Numbered from the stretch's first letter, positions 1 to 6,906 are shown. The stretch: DNA of 29,367 nt from Liminaster sp045576355 (GCA_045576355.1 JAZNGG010000006.1:1-29367); one strand, 5' to 3'. Translations and numbers: made by a program. Notes: generated from the letters alone by a model not told the origin.

Positions 1-228
1 TTATCATATATGGTTGTTATTTCCCATTTTAAGCTTTATCCTGCACTTTTCCCCCTAAAATGGCTCATATGTATACCAAACATATCGGCTGTCCGGGGAA
101 ATGTTGTTTTTGAAACGCTTCATGATTTTTACCGGACAGCATTATTTTGTTATATAGAAGCAATAATATAGAATCGGCAAACGTCTAAAAGATTTTTATA
201 GAATGGGCGGTCTGAGATTATCGATCGG
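1..228. other. Non-coding left edge with two inverted repeats
   Basis: I see no convincing coding frame in this stretch. It holds two inverted repeats: CCATTTTA at 24-31 with TAAAATGG at 56-63, and a 9-bp pair at 88-96 and 132-140 listed separately. The sequence is AT-rich and lies beyond the terminator of the minus-strand porin gene, so it separates that gene from whatever lies to the left. A decayed mobile-element end is possible but cannot be shown from this fragment. Confidence 0.5.
88..140. repeat. 53-bp element with terminal inverted repeats
   Basis: GCTGTCCGG at 88-96 is perfectly complementary to CCGGACAGC at 132-140. The similarity continues inward imperfectly, giving about 12 of 15 positions (GGAAA versus TAAAA type ends). 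A related sequence, ACTGTCCGCTAAACA, lies at 29236-29250. The layout resembles insertion-sequence termini left after an internal deletion, but no transposase and no clear target duplication are visible. A simple hairpin is the alternative. Confidence 0.45.
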
Positions 229-270
229 GGTAAAAATAAAATCCCTCTGCCTCACATCGTGAGGAGAGGG
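229..270 (-). terminator. Rho-independent terminator of the porin gene
   Basis: The arms at 243-255 and 259-270 (CCCTCT-CCTCAC type, 3-nt loop ATC, one bulged base) form a strong stem. Read on the minus strand it is followed by a U-rich tract (complement of 231-242). It lies about 60 nt beyond the porin stop codon at 334. Confidence 0.85.
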
Positions 271-333
271 TGTATATAGAGTGATCTGGGTCTCAACGTT
301 ACGGGAGAGTGTGTCTCTATCGGCTCGGAGTGA

Positions 334-1368
334 TCAGAATCTGATGTAGAGTTGCACCTCGGCGGTGTTATAGAAGCGATCGCCGGAGAGCTCTTTGCCT
401 TTCTCGGTGAAGTGGTAGTTGGCTTGCAGTTTGAGGTTTTTGCAAAACCACCATTCGGCAGAGGCACACCACTGAGTGGTCTGTGTGGCGTGGCTCTTTT
501 CCTCGCGATAGACATCCCACTTGCCGTAGATGCGCAGTTGCTCCCCGATGGGGGCACCAGCCAGCAGATACCATCCGTCGGCTTTGTCTCCGAGTTTTGG
601 AGCACCGCCCTGTGAAGAGATGTATTCTCCGCGGAAACTCCAATCGCCTTCATACTTAAAGCCGTAGGCAAGGCGATTGCGACGATAGGTCTCGCCGGTC
701 GATGAGTTGTAGTACTTGCCGGTCCAGCCAAAGGCTCCTACGCTTAAGCCCTGCATAGGGTTGATCCACAAGCCGCCTATGATGTCTTTGCTGCGTGCTT
801 GCGCTACATCGCGTTTGTTGATGCCCTGACCATTATAGACGCCGATCTGATAGTGGAGGAAACGGAGGTCGTTGATTGGGAAGAGGTCACCCTGGATGAC
901 GAGTCCGGCGTCACGTCCGCCGCTGGAGTGCTCGCCGACACGGTCAGACATGCCCGCCAGTTTGCGGATGACTTGTGCGTTGCTGCCCATGCCGATGTCC
1001 CAGGGATTGTAGGGGTTTTCGAAGGTGAAGCAGCGCTTCATCTGTCCGAAGCGCACCTGAAAGCCTTTATATTTGACCCACTCGCCGTAGGCATCGAGGA
1101 CGCGTGTGCCGCCGCTGGTACCCGGTTCGCCACAGGTCTCTATCTGGAGGCGATATTTGAAGTCGTCATAGATGCTGCCGTTGACGTAGAGACGGGCGTA
1201 GCGTAGGCCGAAGCCTTTGTCTGAGGCTGCGTCGTCTGAGGCGGTGTATTGGCCAACGAAGTAGCCTCCAAATTTAGCACTCTGTGCGATGTCTGTCAGA
1301 GTACGTTGTGCCGATGCTCCGATGCATGTCGCTGATGCGAGGAGGAGGGTAAGAAGTGTTTTTTTCAT
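334..1368 (-). CDS. Phosphate-selective porin O/P family outer-membrane beta-barrel
   Basis: The 344-residue protein begins with a clear signal peptide (MKKTLLTLLLASATCIGASA, cleavage before Q). It continues as alternating short beta-strands rich in aromatic and glycine residues and ends with aromatic Phe (VQLYIRF), the usual outer-membrane barrel C-terminus. The pattern GYFVGQYTASDD...GFGLRYARLYVNGSIYDDFKYRLQIE is typical of Bacteroidota Porin_O_P proteins (PF07396). These are annotated as phosphate or polyphosphate porins, but their substrates in this phylum are mostly untested. No TAnnTTTG box is visible in the 387 nt before its start and no terminator follows the upstream transporter gene. 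I therefore infer that it is expressed at least partly by read-through from the SLC13 transporter at 1756-3231, which would join an outer-membrane channel to an inner-membrane anion carrier. Confidence 0.85.
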   Translation of the reverse strand: MKKTLLTLLLASATCIGASAQRTLTDIAQSAKFGGYFVGQYTASDDAASDKGFGLRYARLYVNGSIYDDFKYRLQIETCGEPGTSGGTRVLDAYGEWVKYKGFQVRFGQMKRCFTFENPYNPWDIGMGSNAQVIRKLAGMSDRVGEHSSGGRDAGLVIQGDLFPINDLRFLHYQIGVYNGQGINKRDVAQARSKDIIGGLWINPMQGLSVGAFGWTGKYYNSSTGETYRRNRLAYGFKYEGDWSFRGEYISSQGGAPKLGDKADGWYLLAGAPIGEQLRIYGKWDVYREEKSHATQTTQWCASAEWWFCKNLKLQANYHFTEKGKELSGDRFYNTAEVQLYIRF

Positions 1369-1384
1369 TGTTGTGTGGTTATTG

Positions 1385-1414
1385 GTTATTCCCGTTGGTC
1401 ATGAGCTTCGCGGG
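1385..1414 (+). repeat. Dispersed ~30-nt intergenic motif, copy A
   Basis: The core TTGGTCATGAGCTTCGCGGG is shared, in inverted orientation, with 6497-6525, and in diverged form with 1587-1618 and 1681-1711. This copy ends about 17 nt from the porin gene and lies inside its untranslated leader. Confidence 0.6.
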
Positions 1415-1560
1415 ATGAGGGGTTGAAGGGCAGAGCCCTGTTTGGTTTAGAAGTTTAGAGGTTTAAGGGTTTAGGGGGCTATGCTCTGTTTGGTTGATGG
1501 GTTTAGAGGTTTAAGGGTTTAGGGGCTATGCCCTGTTTGGTTGATGGGTTTAGAGGTTTA
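1415..1560 (+). repeat. G-rich composite repeat array, ~48-nt tandem units
   Basis: Two near-identical units of 47-48 nt (1453-1500 and 1501-1547) and a partial third (1548-1560) carry GTTTAGAGG, TTTAAGGG and TTTAGGGG blocks, then a small hairpin, then TGTTTGGTTGATGG. Small hairpins of the form GGGC-NNN-GCCC lie at 1428-1438 (loop AGA), 1476-1486 (loop TAT, one G-T pair) and 1523-1533 (loop TAT). The same family occurs at 5240-5375, 6630-6805 and 11079-11190. From about 1570 to 1755 the same words appear on the opposite strand (TTCAACCC, CCTAAACC), so this spacer holds both orientations. No coding frame is credible here. Confidence 0.75.
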
Positions 1561-1586
1561 TTTTTCAACTGAACTCTTCAACCCTT

Positions 1587-1618
1587 CAGCATGTGAAGCC
1601 CACGACCATAGGGAGTAA
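1587..1618 (-). repeat. Dispersed ~30-nt intergenic motif, copy C
   Basis: This copy reads GAAGCCCACGACCATAGGGA on the plus strand. It is a diverged relative of copy A (inverted) and nearly matches copy D at 1681-1711. Both are preceded by CCCTTCAGCA. Confidence 0.55.
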
Positions 1619-1680
1619 CCCCTTAACTCCCTGTTTGGTTTAGAAGTTTAGTAGTTTAAAGGTTTTTTTTCTAACCCCTT

Positions 1681-1711
1681 CAGCACGCGAAACCCACGAC
1701 CATAGGGAGTA
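1681..1711 (-). repeat. Dispersed ~30-nt intergenic motif, copy D
   Basis: GAAACCCACGACCATAGGGA on the plus strand differs from copy C at only a few positions. It lies in the same spacer between the SLC13 gene and the porin gene. Confidence 0.55.
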
Positions 1712-1755
1712 TCTCTTCAACCTATCAACTCCTAAACCACTCAACCCTTAAACCC

Positions 1756-3231
1756 TTAAAATACGAGGAACAACCAGGCGTAGCCGAAGATTAGACCAAT
1801 GATGCCGACGATGATACCGACTTTCATCATGTCTTTTTGCTCGATGAAGCCTGTAGAGTGTGCGATAGCATTGGGTGGTGTGGAGATCGGCAGGATCATG
1901 GAGACGCTGGCAGCGATGGCTACACCGATCAGAAGGGTAGCTGCAGCATCGGCTCCGATGGTGCCGGCATCCTGCATCGCTTTAGCGACAACGCCCAAGA
2001 CAGGCACCAGGAGTGAGGTGGCTGCAGAGTGGCTGATGAAGTTGGAAAACGCGAAGCAGACCAGTCCGGAGATGATCATCACTAGGAGTACTGACCACTC
2101 GCTGAAAGGGATGGCGCTGACGAGTACCTGGCTAAGTCCGGTTTTATTGAGGGCAACACCGAGGGCAAAACCTCCGGCTACCATCCAGAGTACAGCCCAG
2201 TTGATCTCCTCCAAGTCGCGCTTGGTCAAGATGCCTGAGACAGCAAATACGGCTACAGGAATAAGAGCCACGACATAGGTGTTGAGGCCGGTGTATTCGG
2301 CCGGGATGCACCACAAGAGGATGGTGACGATGAAGGTGGCAATGGTAATCCAGGTGGAGGGTTCGCGCTTGAGATCTCCCTCGATCACCAAAGTGATGCT
2401 TTTTTGTTTGAAGGGGAAGAGGTAACGGAGTAAGATCCAGCCGAAGAAAAGGAGGATGAAGACGTAGGGGAACATCTTGAGCATCCACTCGCCGAAGCCT
2501 ACCTCGACACCGAGAGTTTCGGAGAGGTAGCTGAGGGCAATGTTATTGGGCGGGGTGCCGATCGGGGTGGCAATACCACCGATGTTGGCTCCGAGCGGAA
2601 TCGCCATAGCGAGAGCTACACGTCCCTTGCCGTCTGCCGGCAGGGATTTTAATACGGGGGCGAGGAATGCGAGCATCATGGCTGCCGTGGCAGTGTTGGA
2701 GACGAAAGCCGAGAAGACGGCGGTCACCAAGATAAAGCCGAGGAGGACGTTTTCAGATTTCGTGCCAAAGGGCTTGAGCATGTGTCTCGCCAGGAAGACA
2801 TCAAGGCGGCTCTTGGTCATCGCGATGGCTAAAACAAATCCACCGATGAAGAGCAGGATTGTCGGGTCTGCAAAGCAGTGCATGATGTCTTTGTAGCTGA
2901 CATACTTGCCACCCTCCACACCGCTCATAAAGAGGAGACTCTTGTCAGAGATGGTCAGCAGGATGATGACGATGACTGCGAGTGATGTACACCAAGAGGG
3001 GATCGCCTCGGTGAGCCACATGAGGGCGGCGAAGACGAAAATGGCGATGAGTCGCTGGTGGACTGCATTGAGCTCCGGGATGCCGAAGGTCTCGGTCGGG
3101 AGAAATGCGATGACTAAAGAGATGATGGCTGCAACAAGTGCCTTGAGATAGCCGGTCATTTTAAAACGGCGCTTGCCTTTCGAGTTGTGATAGGCTTCTA
3201 CGACGTGGAAGCCGGGAAAATTTTTAAACAT
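1756..3231 (-). CDS. SLC13/DASS family sodium-coupled anion (dicarboxylate) symporter
   Basis: The 491-residue inner-membrane protein has the divalent-anion:Na+ symporter (CitT/SLC13) architecture: about eleven hydrophobic segments, the first SNT motif in SNTATAAMM, NIGGIATPIGTPPN before the second half, and ISTPPNAIAHSTG near the end. The expected second SNT motif reads SHS (codons at 2026-2034), whereas the paralogue at 3646-5121 keeps SNT. I chose the start at 3231 (MFKNF...). It gives the same length as the paralogue, and the TATCTTTG promoter box at 3282-3289 lies upstream of it but inside the longer open frame that begins at 3312. The substrate cannot be read from sequence; C4-dicarboxylates such as succinate are typical, sulfate is an alternative. 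The porin gene follows without a terminator. Confidence 0.88.
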   Translation of the reverse strand: MFKNFPGFHVVEAYHNSKGKRRFKMTGYLKALVAAIISLVIAFLPTETFGIPELNAVHQRLIAIFVFAALMWLTEAIPSWCTSLAVIVIILLTISDKSLLFMSGVEGGKYVSYKDIMHCFADPTILLFIGGFVLAIAMTKSRLDVFLARHMLKPFGTKSENVLLGFILVTAVFSAFVSNTATAAMMLAFLAPVLKSLPADGKGRVALAMAIPLGANIGGIATPIGTPPNNIALSYLSETLGVEVGFGEWMLKMFPYVFILLFFGWILLRYLFPFKQKSITLVIEGDLKREPSTWITIATFIVTILLWCIPAEYTGLNTYVVALIPVAVFAVSGILTKRDLEEINWAVLWMVAGGFALGVALNKTGLSQVLVSAIPFSEWSVLLVMIISGLVCFAFSNFISHSAATSLLVPVLGVVAKAMQDAGTIGADAAATLLIGVAIAASVSMILPISTPPNAIAHSTGFIEQKDMMKVGIIVGIIGLIFGYAWLFLVF

Positions 3232-3281
3232 GTTGGGGTATGTAATTAGATTAAGTAATTTTCTTGTCCTAAAAACGGGGA

Positions 3282-3289
3282 CAAAGATA
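3282..3289 (-). promoter_or_regulatory. -7 box TATCTTTG for the 1756-3231 transporter
   Basis: The minus strand reads TATCTTTG, matching the Bacteroidota TAnnTTTG element. It predicts transcription starting near 3275, about 45 nt before the chosen start codon. No clear -33 TTG lies at the expected distance. Confidence 0.55.
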
Positions 3290-3467
3290 GGCTTTATTAC
3301 TGAAACAGCCATCTGAAACCCTTATTTTTTGAAATAAAAGTGACTATTTATTCCGGTGCGACAACTCCACATTTCAATATCGTAAAAAAGTGTTCTTAAA
3401 AAGCCTTTTTTGACACAATTGGCTGAAAAAGGGGTTGGGGAAAGTGACGCCATCTTTAAATATTGTT

Positions 3468-3475
3468 TATCTTTG
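3468..3475 (+). promoter_or_regulatory. -7 box TATCTTTG for the 3646-5121 transporter
   Basis: A perfect TAnnTTTG box lies on the plus strand, but no -33 TTG lies 19-20 nt upstream. If it is used, the transcript carries a leader of about 160 nt before the start codon. Confidence 0.45.
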
Positions 3476-3645
3476 TTCTGTTTTTTTGAAATGCTCCTCG
3501 GATGGAGGGCGTTGGATCTGTTGATCTAATATACAACGTTGCCGAAATCGATGTCGCATGGGTTAAAACACACCTTACTACATATTATAATAATATCGTG
3601 AAATATATAAACAAATAATAATTAATTGTCTTAAATCAAAAGTCT

Positions 3646-5121
3646 ATGGACTTGCGTAATTCCGTTTTGGTGAGGAGGTATAAGGATTTCCGTAACCCCT
3701 CAAACGTAAAGACCGTCATCGGCGGTCTGCTGGCATTGATTGCCTATTTTACTATTTTATTTATCCCCTCCGAGTCTTATGGCCTGCCTGGGCTCTCCCT
3801 CGTGGAGCAGCGCATGGTGGCAATCTTTGTCACGGCAGCCATCTTGTGGCTTTCGGAAGCTATCCCGACCTGGTGCACATCGGTGCTGATCATTATGGTG
3901 ATGTTGCTGACCGTCTCGGACAGTGCTTTATGGCTGTTTCAGTCTCCGGCCGAAGGGGAGACCTTGGGAAAATTGATCTCTTATCAAAGCATCCTGGCAT
4001 GTTTTGCTGATCCTGTGATCATCCTCTTTATCGGAGGGTTTGTTTTGGCTATCGGAGTCTCTAAGGTGGGCCTTGACGTCTTTATGGCCAAGGTGCTTCT
4101 CTATCCTTTCGGGACACGCACACCGATGGTGCTCCTCGGTTTCATCCTCGTTACGGCTCTTTTCTCTGCATTTATCTCCAATACAGCCACGGCTGCCATG
4201 ATGCTCGCCTTCTTAGGACCTATCCTTCGTGCTCTTCCAGCCAATGGTAAAGGGCGTATAGCTTTGGCGATGGCGATTCCGCTCGGTGCCAACATTGGTG
4301 GTATAGCTACTCCGATCGGGACACCTCCTAATGGTATCGCATTGAAATATCTCAATGACCCGACAGGCTTGAATCTTAATTTGAGTTTCGGTGACTGGGT
4401 TGTTATGATGTTGCCCATCACACTCATTACCTTGTTTATCGGTTGGGTAATCCTGTTGTGGTTCTTCCCCTTCAAAGAGAAACATGTCAAACTTGAGATT
4501 AAAGGAGGTTTGAAGAAAGGCTATAAGACTTGGGCAGTGATCGTCGCATTTTTGCTGACGGTTATCGTGTGGTTCTCGGGAGCATTTAATAAAGTCAATG
4601 CCAATGCAGCAGCGTTGATCCCGGTTACCATACTTTGTCTCACGGGTATCTTGAATAAAAAAGATCTGGAGCAAATCAACTGGTCTGTCCTTTGGATGGT
4701 GGCCGGAGGTTTTGCGTTGGGTCTGGGCTTTAAGGAGACCGGTTTGGCTGCCAATCTCGTACACTCTATACCCTTTGCTGAGTGGTCTCCGCTCGTCGTG
4801 CTGATCAGTTCCGGTTTGATTTGTTGGGTGCTCTCTAACTTTATCAGTAATACAGCCACAGCGGCTTTGCTTGTACCGATCCTCTGTGCTGTCGGTACGG
4901 GTATGGGCGATGTCCTCAATGAGGTGGGCGGAGTGCAAACATTACTCGTGGGTATTGCCTTGTCAGCAAGTATGGCTATGACGCTTCCGATCTCTACTCC
5001 TCCCAATGCCTTGGCGCACTCCACCGGTTTTATCTCTCAGTATGATATGGCTAAGTCCGGCGCACTGATTGGTATCCTGGGTGGTGTCATCGGTTACCTT
5101 TTGATGATTTTCGTATTCTGA
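3646..5121 (+). CDS. SLC13/DASS family sodium-coupled anion (dicarboxylate) symporter
   Basis: This 491-residue membrane protein is a paralogue of the product of 1756-3231, with the same length and motif order. It has two intact SNT motifs (SNTATAAMM in the first half; SNTATAALL, codons at 4846-4854, in the second), the NIGGIATPIGTPPN hairpin segment and ISTPPNALAHSTG near the C-terminus. In characterised family members such as VcINDY, these SNT and TPPN segments form the two sodium sites and bind the substrate carboxylates, so this copy looks fully competent for Na+-coupled dicarboxylate transport. It is transcribed alone: the divergent neighbour is on the other side and a strong terminator follows at 5191. 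The exact substrate is not determinable here. Confidence 0.9.
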   Translation: MDLRNSVLVRRYKDFRNPSNVKTVIGGLLALIAYFTILFIPSESYGLPGLSLVEQRMVAIFVTAAILWLSEAIPTWCTSVLIIMVMLLTVSDSALWLFQSPAEGETLGKLISYQSILACFADPVIILFIGGFVLAIGVSKVGLDVFMAKVLLYPFGTRTPMVLLGFILVTALFSAFISNTATAAMMLAFLGPILRALPANGKGRIALAMAIPLGANIGGIATPIGTPPNGIALKYLNDPTGLNLNLSFGDWVVMMLPITLITLFIGWVILLWFFPFKEKHVKLEIKGGLKKGYKTWAVIVAFLLTVIVWFSGAFNKVNANAAALIPVTILCLTGILNKKDLEQINWSVLWMVAGGFALGLGFKETGLAANLVHSIPFAEWSPLVVLISSGLICWVLSNFISNTATAALLVPILCAVGTGMGDVLNEVGGVQTLLVGIALSASMAMTLPISTPPNALAHSTGFISQYDMAKSGALIGILGGVIGYLLMIFVF

Positions 5122-5190
5122 TGATTTTCCCATGTCGCTCTGTCGGGACTAAATAATTTCGATAGACGTTAGGGAAATAACTAACAGATA

Positions 5191-5233
5191 AACCCATCGC
5201 GAAGTTGCTTGATCTTCTTCGCGATGGGTTTTT
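5191..5233 (+). terminator. Terminator after the SLC13 gene
   Basis: The arms AACCCATCGCGAAG (5191-5204) and CTTCGCGATGGGTT (5217-5230) are perfectly complementary over 14 bp, have a 12-nt loop and are followed by TTT. A U-rich stretch also follows on the minus strand, so the hairpin may end the lepB transcript as well. Confidence 0.85.
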
Positions 5234-5239
5234 GGTTGA

Positions 5240-5375
5240 GGGGTTGAGGGGGTGGGGGGTGGAATGGTTTAGAGGTTGAGGGGTTTAGGGGACTTCGTCC
5301 CGCGGTGGCTGATGGCAATGGCGATAGCAAGGAGCTTCGCTTTGCTATGGCGATGGCTGATGGCTTTGTTTTCAC
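5240..5375 (+). repeat. G-rich composite repeat with small hairpin and ATGGC-rich tail
   Basis: G runs of 4, 5 and 6 at 5240-5259 and of 4 at 5280-5283 and 5288-5291 precede GGGAC-TTC-GTCCC at 5289-5301, a 5-bp hairpin with the loop seen at 6655 and 6732. A tail rich in GATGGC/TATGGC words follows to about 5375. Short open frames through it follow the repeat and are not credible genes. Confidence 0.7.
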
Positions 5376-5398
5376 CTTTCAGTTTTCCTCTTTGCTCT

Positions 5399-6265
5399 TT
5401 ATAACTCTTTCCATTTCCATTCTATTTCGTCGGTGTACTTATCTATCGAATAAGGGATGCAGTCAGCTATACCGACGATATATTCTTCCGGGACGAAGCC
5501 CCAATATCGGGAGTCACGCGAGTTTAGGACATTGTCACCACAGGTGAAGTAGTAATTGTGAGTAAAGATGTGGTAGGGTAGTGGGCTGCCATCGGCGAGC
5601 ACTTCTCCCCTCGACGACACCTCGATCTTCTTTCCGGTCTCAAACTCAATAACTCGGCGATAGAGCAAGATATTGTTTTCATCCAGATGTATCACATCCC
5701 CTTTTCGAGGCACATAGAGGGGTCCGAAGTTTCGGATGGTCCATGGGAATTTCCTGAAAGACTTGGGCATCGTATATCTGCCTTGCTTGGGCACCTCTTC
5801 TTCTGTCATCCGGTGCAGCCGTTCATGTGTTTTCAGATTTCCGAGAGGACCCGGATAGTTGCTGTTCTTGAAATATCCCTCCACGGCGCTTATGCTGTCG
5901 CCGGGCAATGCGATGCAGCGCTTGGCATAAACGTAATTGATTTTGAAAGCGATCTTTTTCTCATTGATGGGGAAGTTGAATATCAAGATGTCGTTTCGTT
6001 CAATTTTTCTGATGCCACGAGTGCGCCATGAGTGCAGTGTGCTGTTGTTTATGGAGTCTATATCGTCATAGATACGTGCTCCGCAGAGCAGCTTGTTCAC
6101 CCACACTCTGTCTCCGACTTGCAGCGTGGGCGTCATCGAGTCGCTCGGAATGACAAACTGGTCGATGATGAAAATGCGCCCGACACAATAGATTATACCC
6201 ATCGCAAGGGTTATGCCGACGGCATAAAATACTCCGTCAAAAAGTTTGTTGAGAAACTGCTTCAT
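5399..6265 (-). CDS. lepB: Signal peptidase I
   Basis: This 288-residue S26 serine peptidase cleaves signal peptides at the outer face of the inner membrane. One membrane anchor at about residues 12-34 precedes the catalytic box PSDSMTPTL with Ser43. The general-base lysine is Lys115 in YAKRCIALPGD. The C-terminal GDN...NSRDSRYWGFVPEEYIVG matches conserved boxes D and E. I chose the ATG at 6265 (MKQFLNKLF). An open frame extends to 6337, but the extra residues are encoded partly by the 22-bp tandem repeat and do not look like family sequence. The gene stands alone between two repeat-filled spacers and I could not identify a clean TAnnTTTG promoter. Bacteroidota often carry more than one lepB paralogue. 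Confidence 0.92.
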   Translation of the reverse strand: MKQFLNKLFDGVFYAVGITLAMGIIYCVGRIFIIDQFVIPSDSMTPTLQVGDRVWVNKLLCGARIYDDIDSINNSTLHSWRTRGIRKIERNDILIFNFPINEKKIAFKINYVYAKRCIALPGDSISAVEGYFKNSNYPGPLGNLKTHERLHRMTEEEVPKQGRYTMPKSFRKFPWTIRNFGPLYVPRKGDVIHLDENNILLYRRVIEFETGKKIEVSSRGEVLADGSPLPYHIFTHNYYFTCGDNVLNSRDSRYWGFVPEEYIVGIADCIPYSIDKYTDEIEWKWKEL

Positions 6266-6320
6266 CGGATGATACTCTTTTTCAAATGTTGTGCGGCAAA
6301 TTGCTGCCGACACGTCGCTT

Positions 6321-6468
6321 AACGAGGCTACGCTCATGACGCAACGAGGCTACGCTCGTGACGCAACGAGGCTACGCTCATGACGCAACGAGGCTACGCT
6401 CGTGACACAACGAGGCTACGCTCGTGACGCAACGAGGTTTCGCTCGTGACACAACGAGGTTTCGCTTT
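6321..6468 (+). repeat. 22-bp tandem repeat array, six units plus a partial one
   Basis: Units begin at 6321, 6343, 6365, 6387, 6409 and 6431, each starting AACGAGG, with a partial unit at 6453. Variation falls at a few positions (CTCATGAC or CTCGTGAC; GCTACGC or GTTTCGC). The period is not a multiple of three, so this is not a protein repeat. It lies just upstream of lepB on that gene's leader side. Confidence 0.9.
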
Positions 6469-6496
6469 ACATTATCTCACACAGAAATTCACAGAA

Positions 6497-6525
6497 CCCG
6501 CGAAGCTCATGACCAAAGGGAATAA
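6497..6525 (-). repeat. Dispersed ~30-nt intergenic motif, copy B
   Basis: CCCGCGAAGCTCATGACCAA on the plus strand is the reverse complement of the core of copy A at 1385-1414 with few changes. The word GCTCATGAC is shared with the adjacent 22-bp tandem units, suggesting a common origin. Confidence 0.6.
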
Positions 6526-6629
6526 TACCACAGAATTAACGCACGCTGTCGCTTGCGTTTACCATCCGGATGGCAAGCACTGCGGAGCATGGGACTGCGC
6601 TCTGTTTGGTTTAGATGTTTAGTAGTTGA

Positions 6630-6805
6630 GGGGTTGAGGGGTTTAGGGGTTGAGGGGCTTCGCCCTGCTATGGCAGATGGCTATGGCGATGGCTGTTTTG
6701 GGTTGAGGGGTTTAGGGGTTGAAGGGTTTAGGGGCTTCGCCCTGCTATGGCAGATGGCTATGGCGATGGCTGTTTTTGGTTGAAGGGTTTAGGGGTTTAA
6801 GGGTT
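6630..6805 (+). repeat. Two-copy composite repeat: G-run block, mini-hairpin, ATGGC tail
   Basis: At 6630-6657 four GGGG runs are separated by exactly four bases each (TTGA, TTTA, TTGA), an ideal G-quadruplex motif. It runs into GGGC-TTC-GCCC at 6655-6665 and a tail TGCTATGGCAGATGGC... to about 6699. The second copy has five G runs at 6700-6734, the same hairpin at 6732-6742 and the same tail to about 6776. The tail segments are nearly identical at a spacing of 77 bp. A third G-rich stretch follows at 6778-6805. Confidence 0.85.
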
Positions 6806-6864
6806 GAAAAATAAACTATTAAACTTTTAAACCAAATAAACTACTAAACCAAACATCGGGATTG

Positions 6865-6906
6865 AAAACAAAAAAGGCTGTGACAAAGATGATTGTACAG
6901 CCTTTT
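6865..6906 (-). terminator. Terminator of the rsfS-ftsH-cdsA operon
   Basis: The arms AAAAGGCTGT (6872-6881) and ACAGCCTTTT (6897-6906) pair perfectly with a 15-nt loop. On the minus strand they are followed by a U-rich run, about 60 nt after the cdsA stop. Confidence 0.85.

Larger units (their letters stand above)
3232..3645. other. Divergent intergenic region between two SLC13 genes
   Basis: This stretch separates the start codons of two divergent transporter paralogues and holds a -7 box for each direction. The plus-strand box leaves a leader of about 160 nt, AT-rich toward the start codon at 3646. That leader contains a 12-codon open frame beginning with ATG at 3491 and a weak hairpin (CGTTG/CAACG). 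I see no larger gene and no known riboswitch. Confidence 0.5.

Noticed and set aside
252..731. 159-codon minus-strand open frame overlapping the end of the porin gene
   Set aside because: It is out of frame with the well-supported porin, has no family resemblance and runs through the terminator.
1369..1755. True telomeric or chromosome-end sequence
   Set aside because: The TTTAGGG-like words are degenerate, lie between genes at several internal sites and occur in both orientations here.
3232..3312. N-terminal extension of the first DASS transporter
   Set aside because: The TATCTTTG promoter box lies inside this stretch, and the start at 3231 gives the same 491-residue length as the paralogue.
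4213..4938. 241-codon open frame antisense to the second DASS transporter
   Set aside because: It lies entirely inside a convincing membrane-transporter gene, is rich in His/Arg/Gln as antisense frames often are, and has no promoter.
6266..6337. N-terminal extension of signal peptidase I
   Set aside because: The extra 24 codons are partly encoded by the 22-bp tandem array and do not resemble LepB N-termini. The ATG at 6265 precedes the membrane anchor directly.
6321..6468. CRISPR array
   Set aside because: The 22-bp units are directly adjacent with no unique spacers, and no cas gene is nearby.
6553..6783. 76-codon frame with repeating Gly-Leu-Gly-Val-Glu words
   Set aside because: It merely translates the G-rich composite repeats, which recur in non-coding spacers in other frames.
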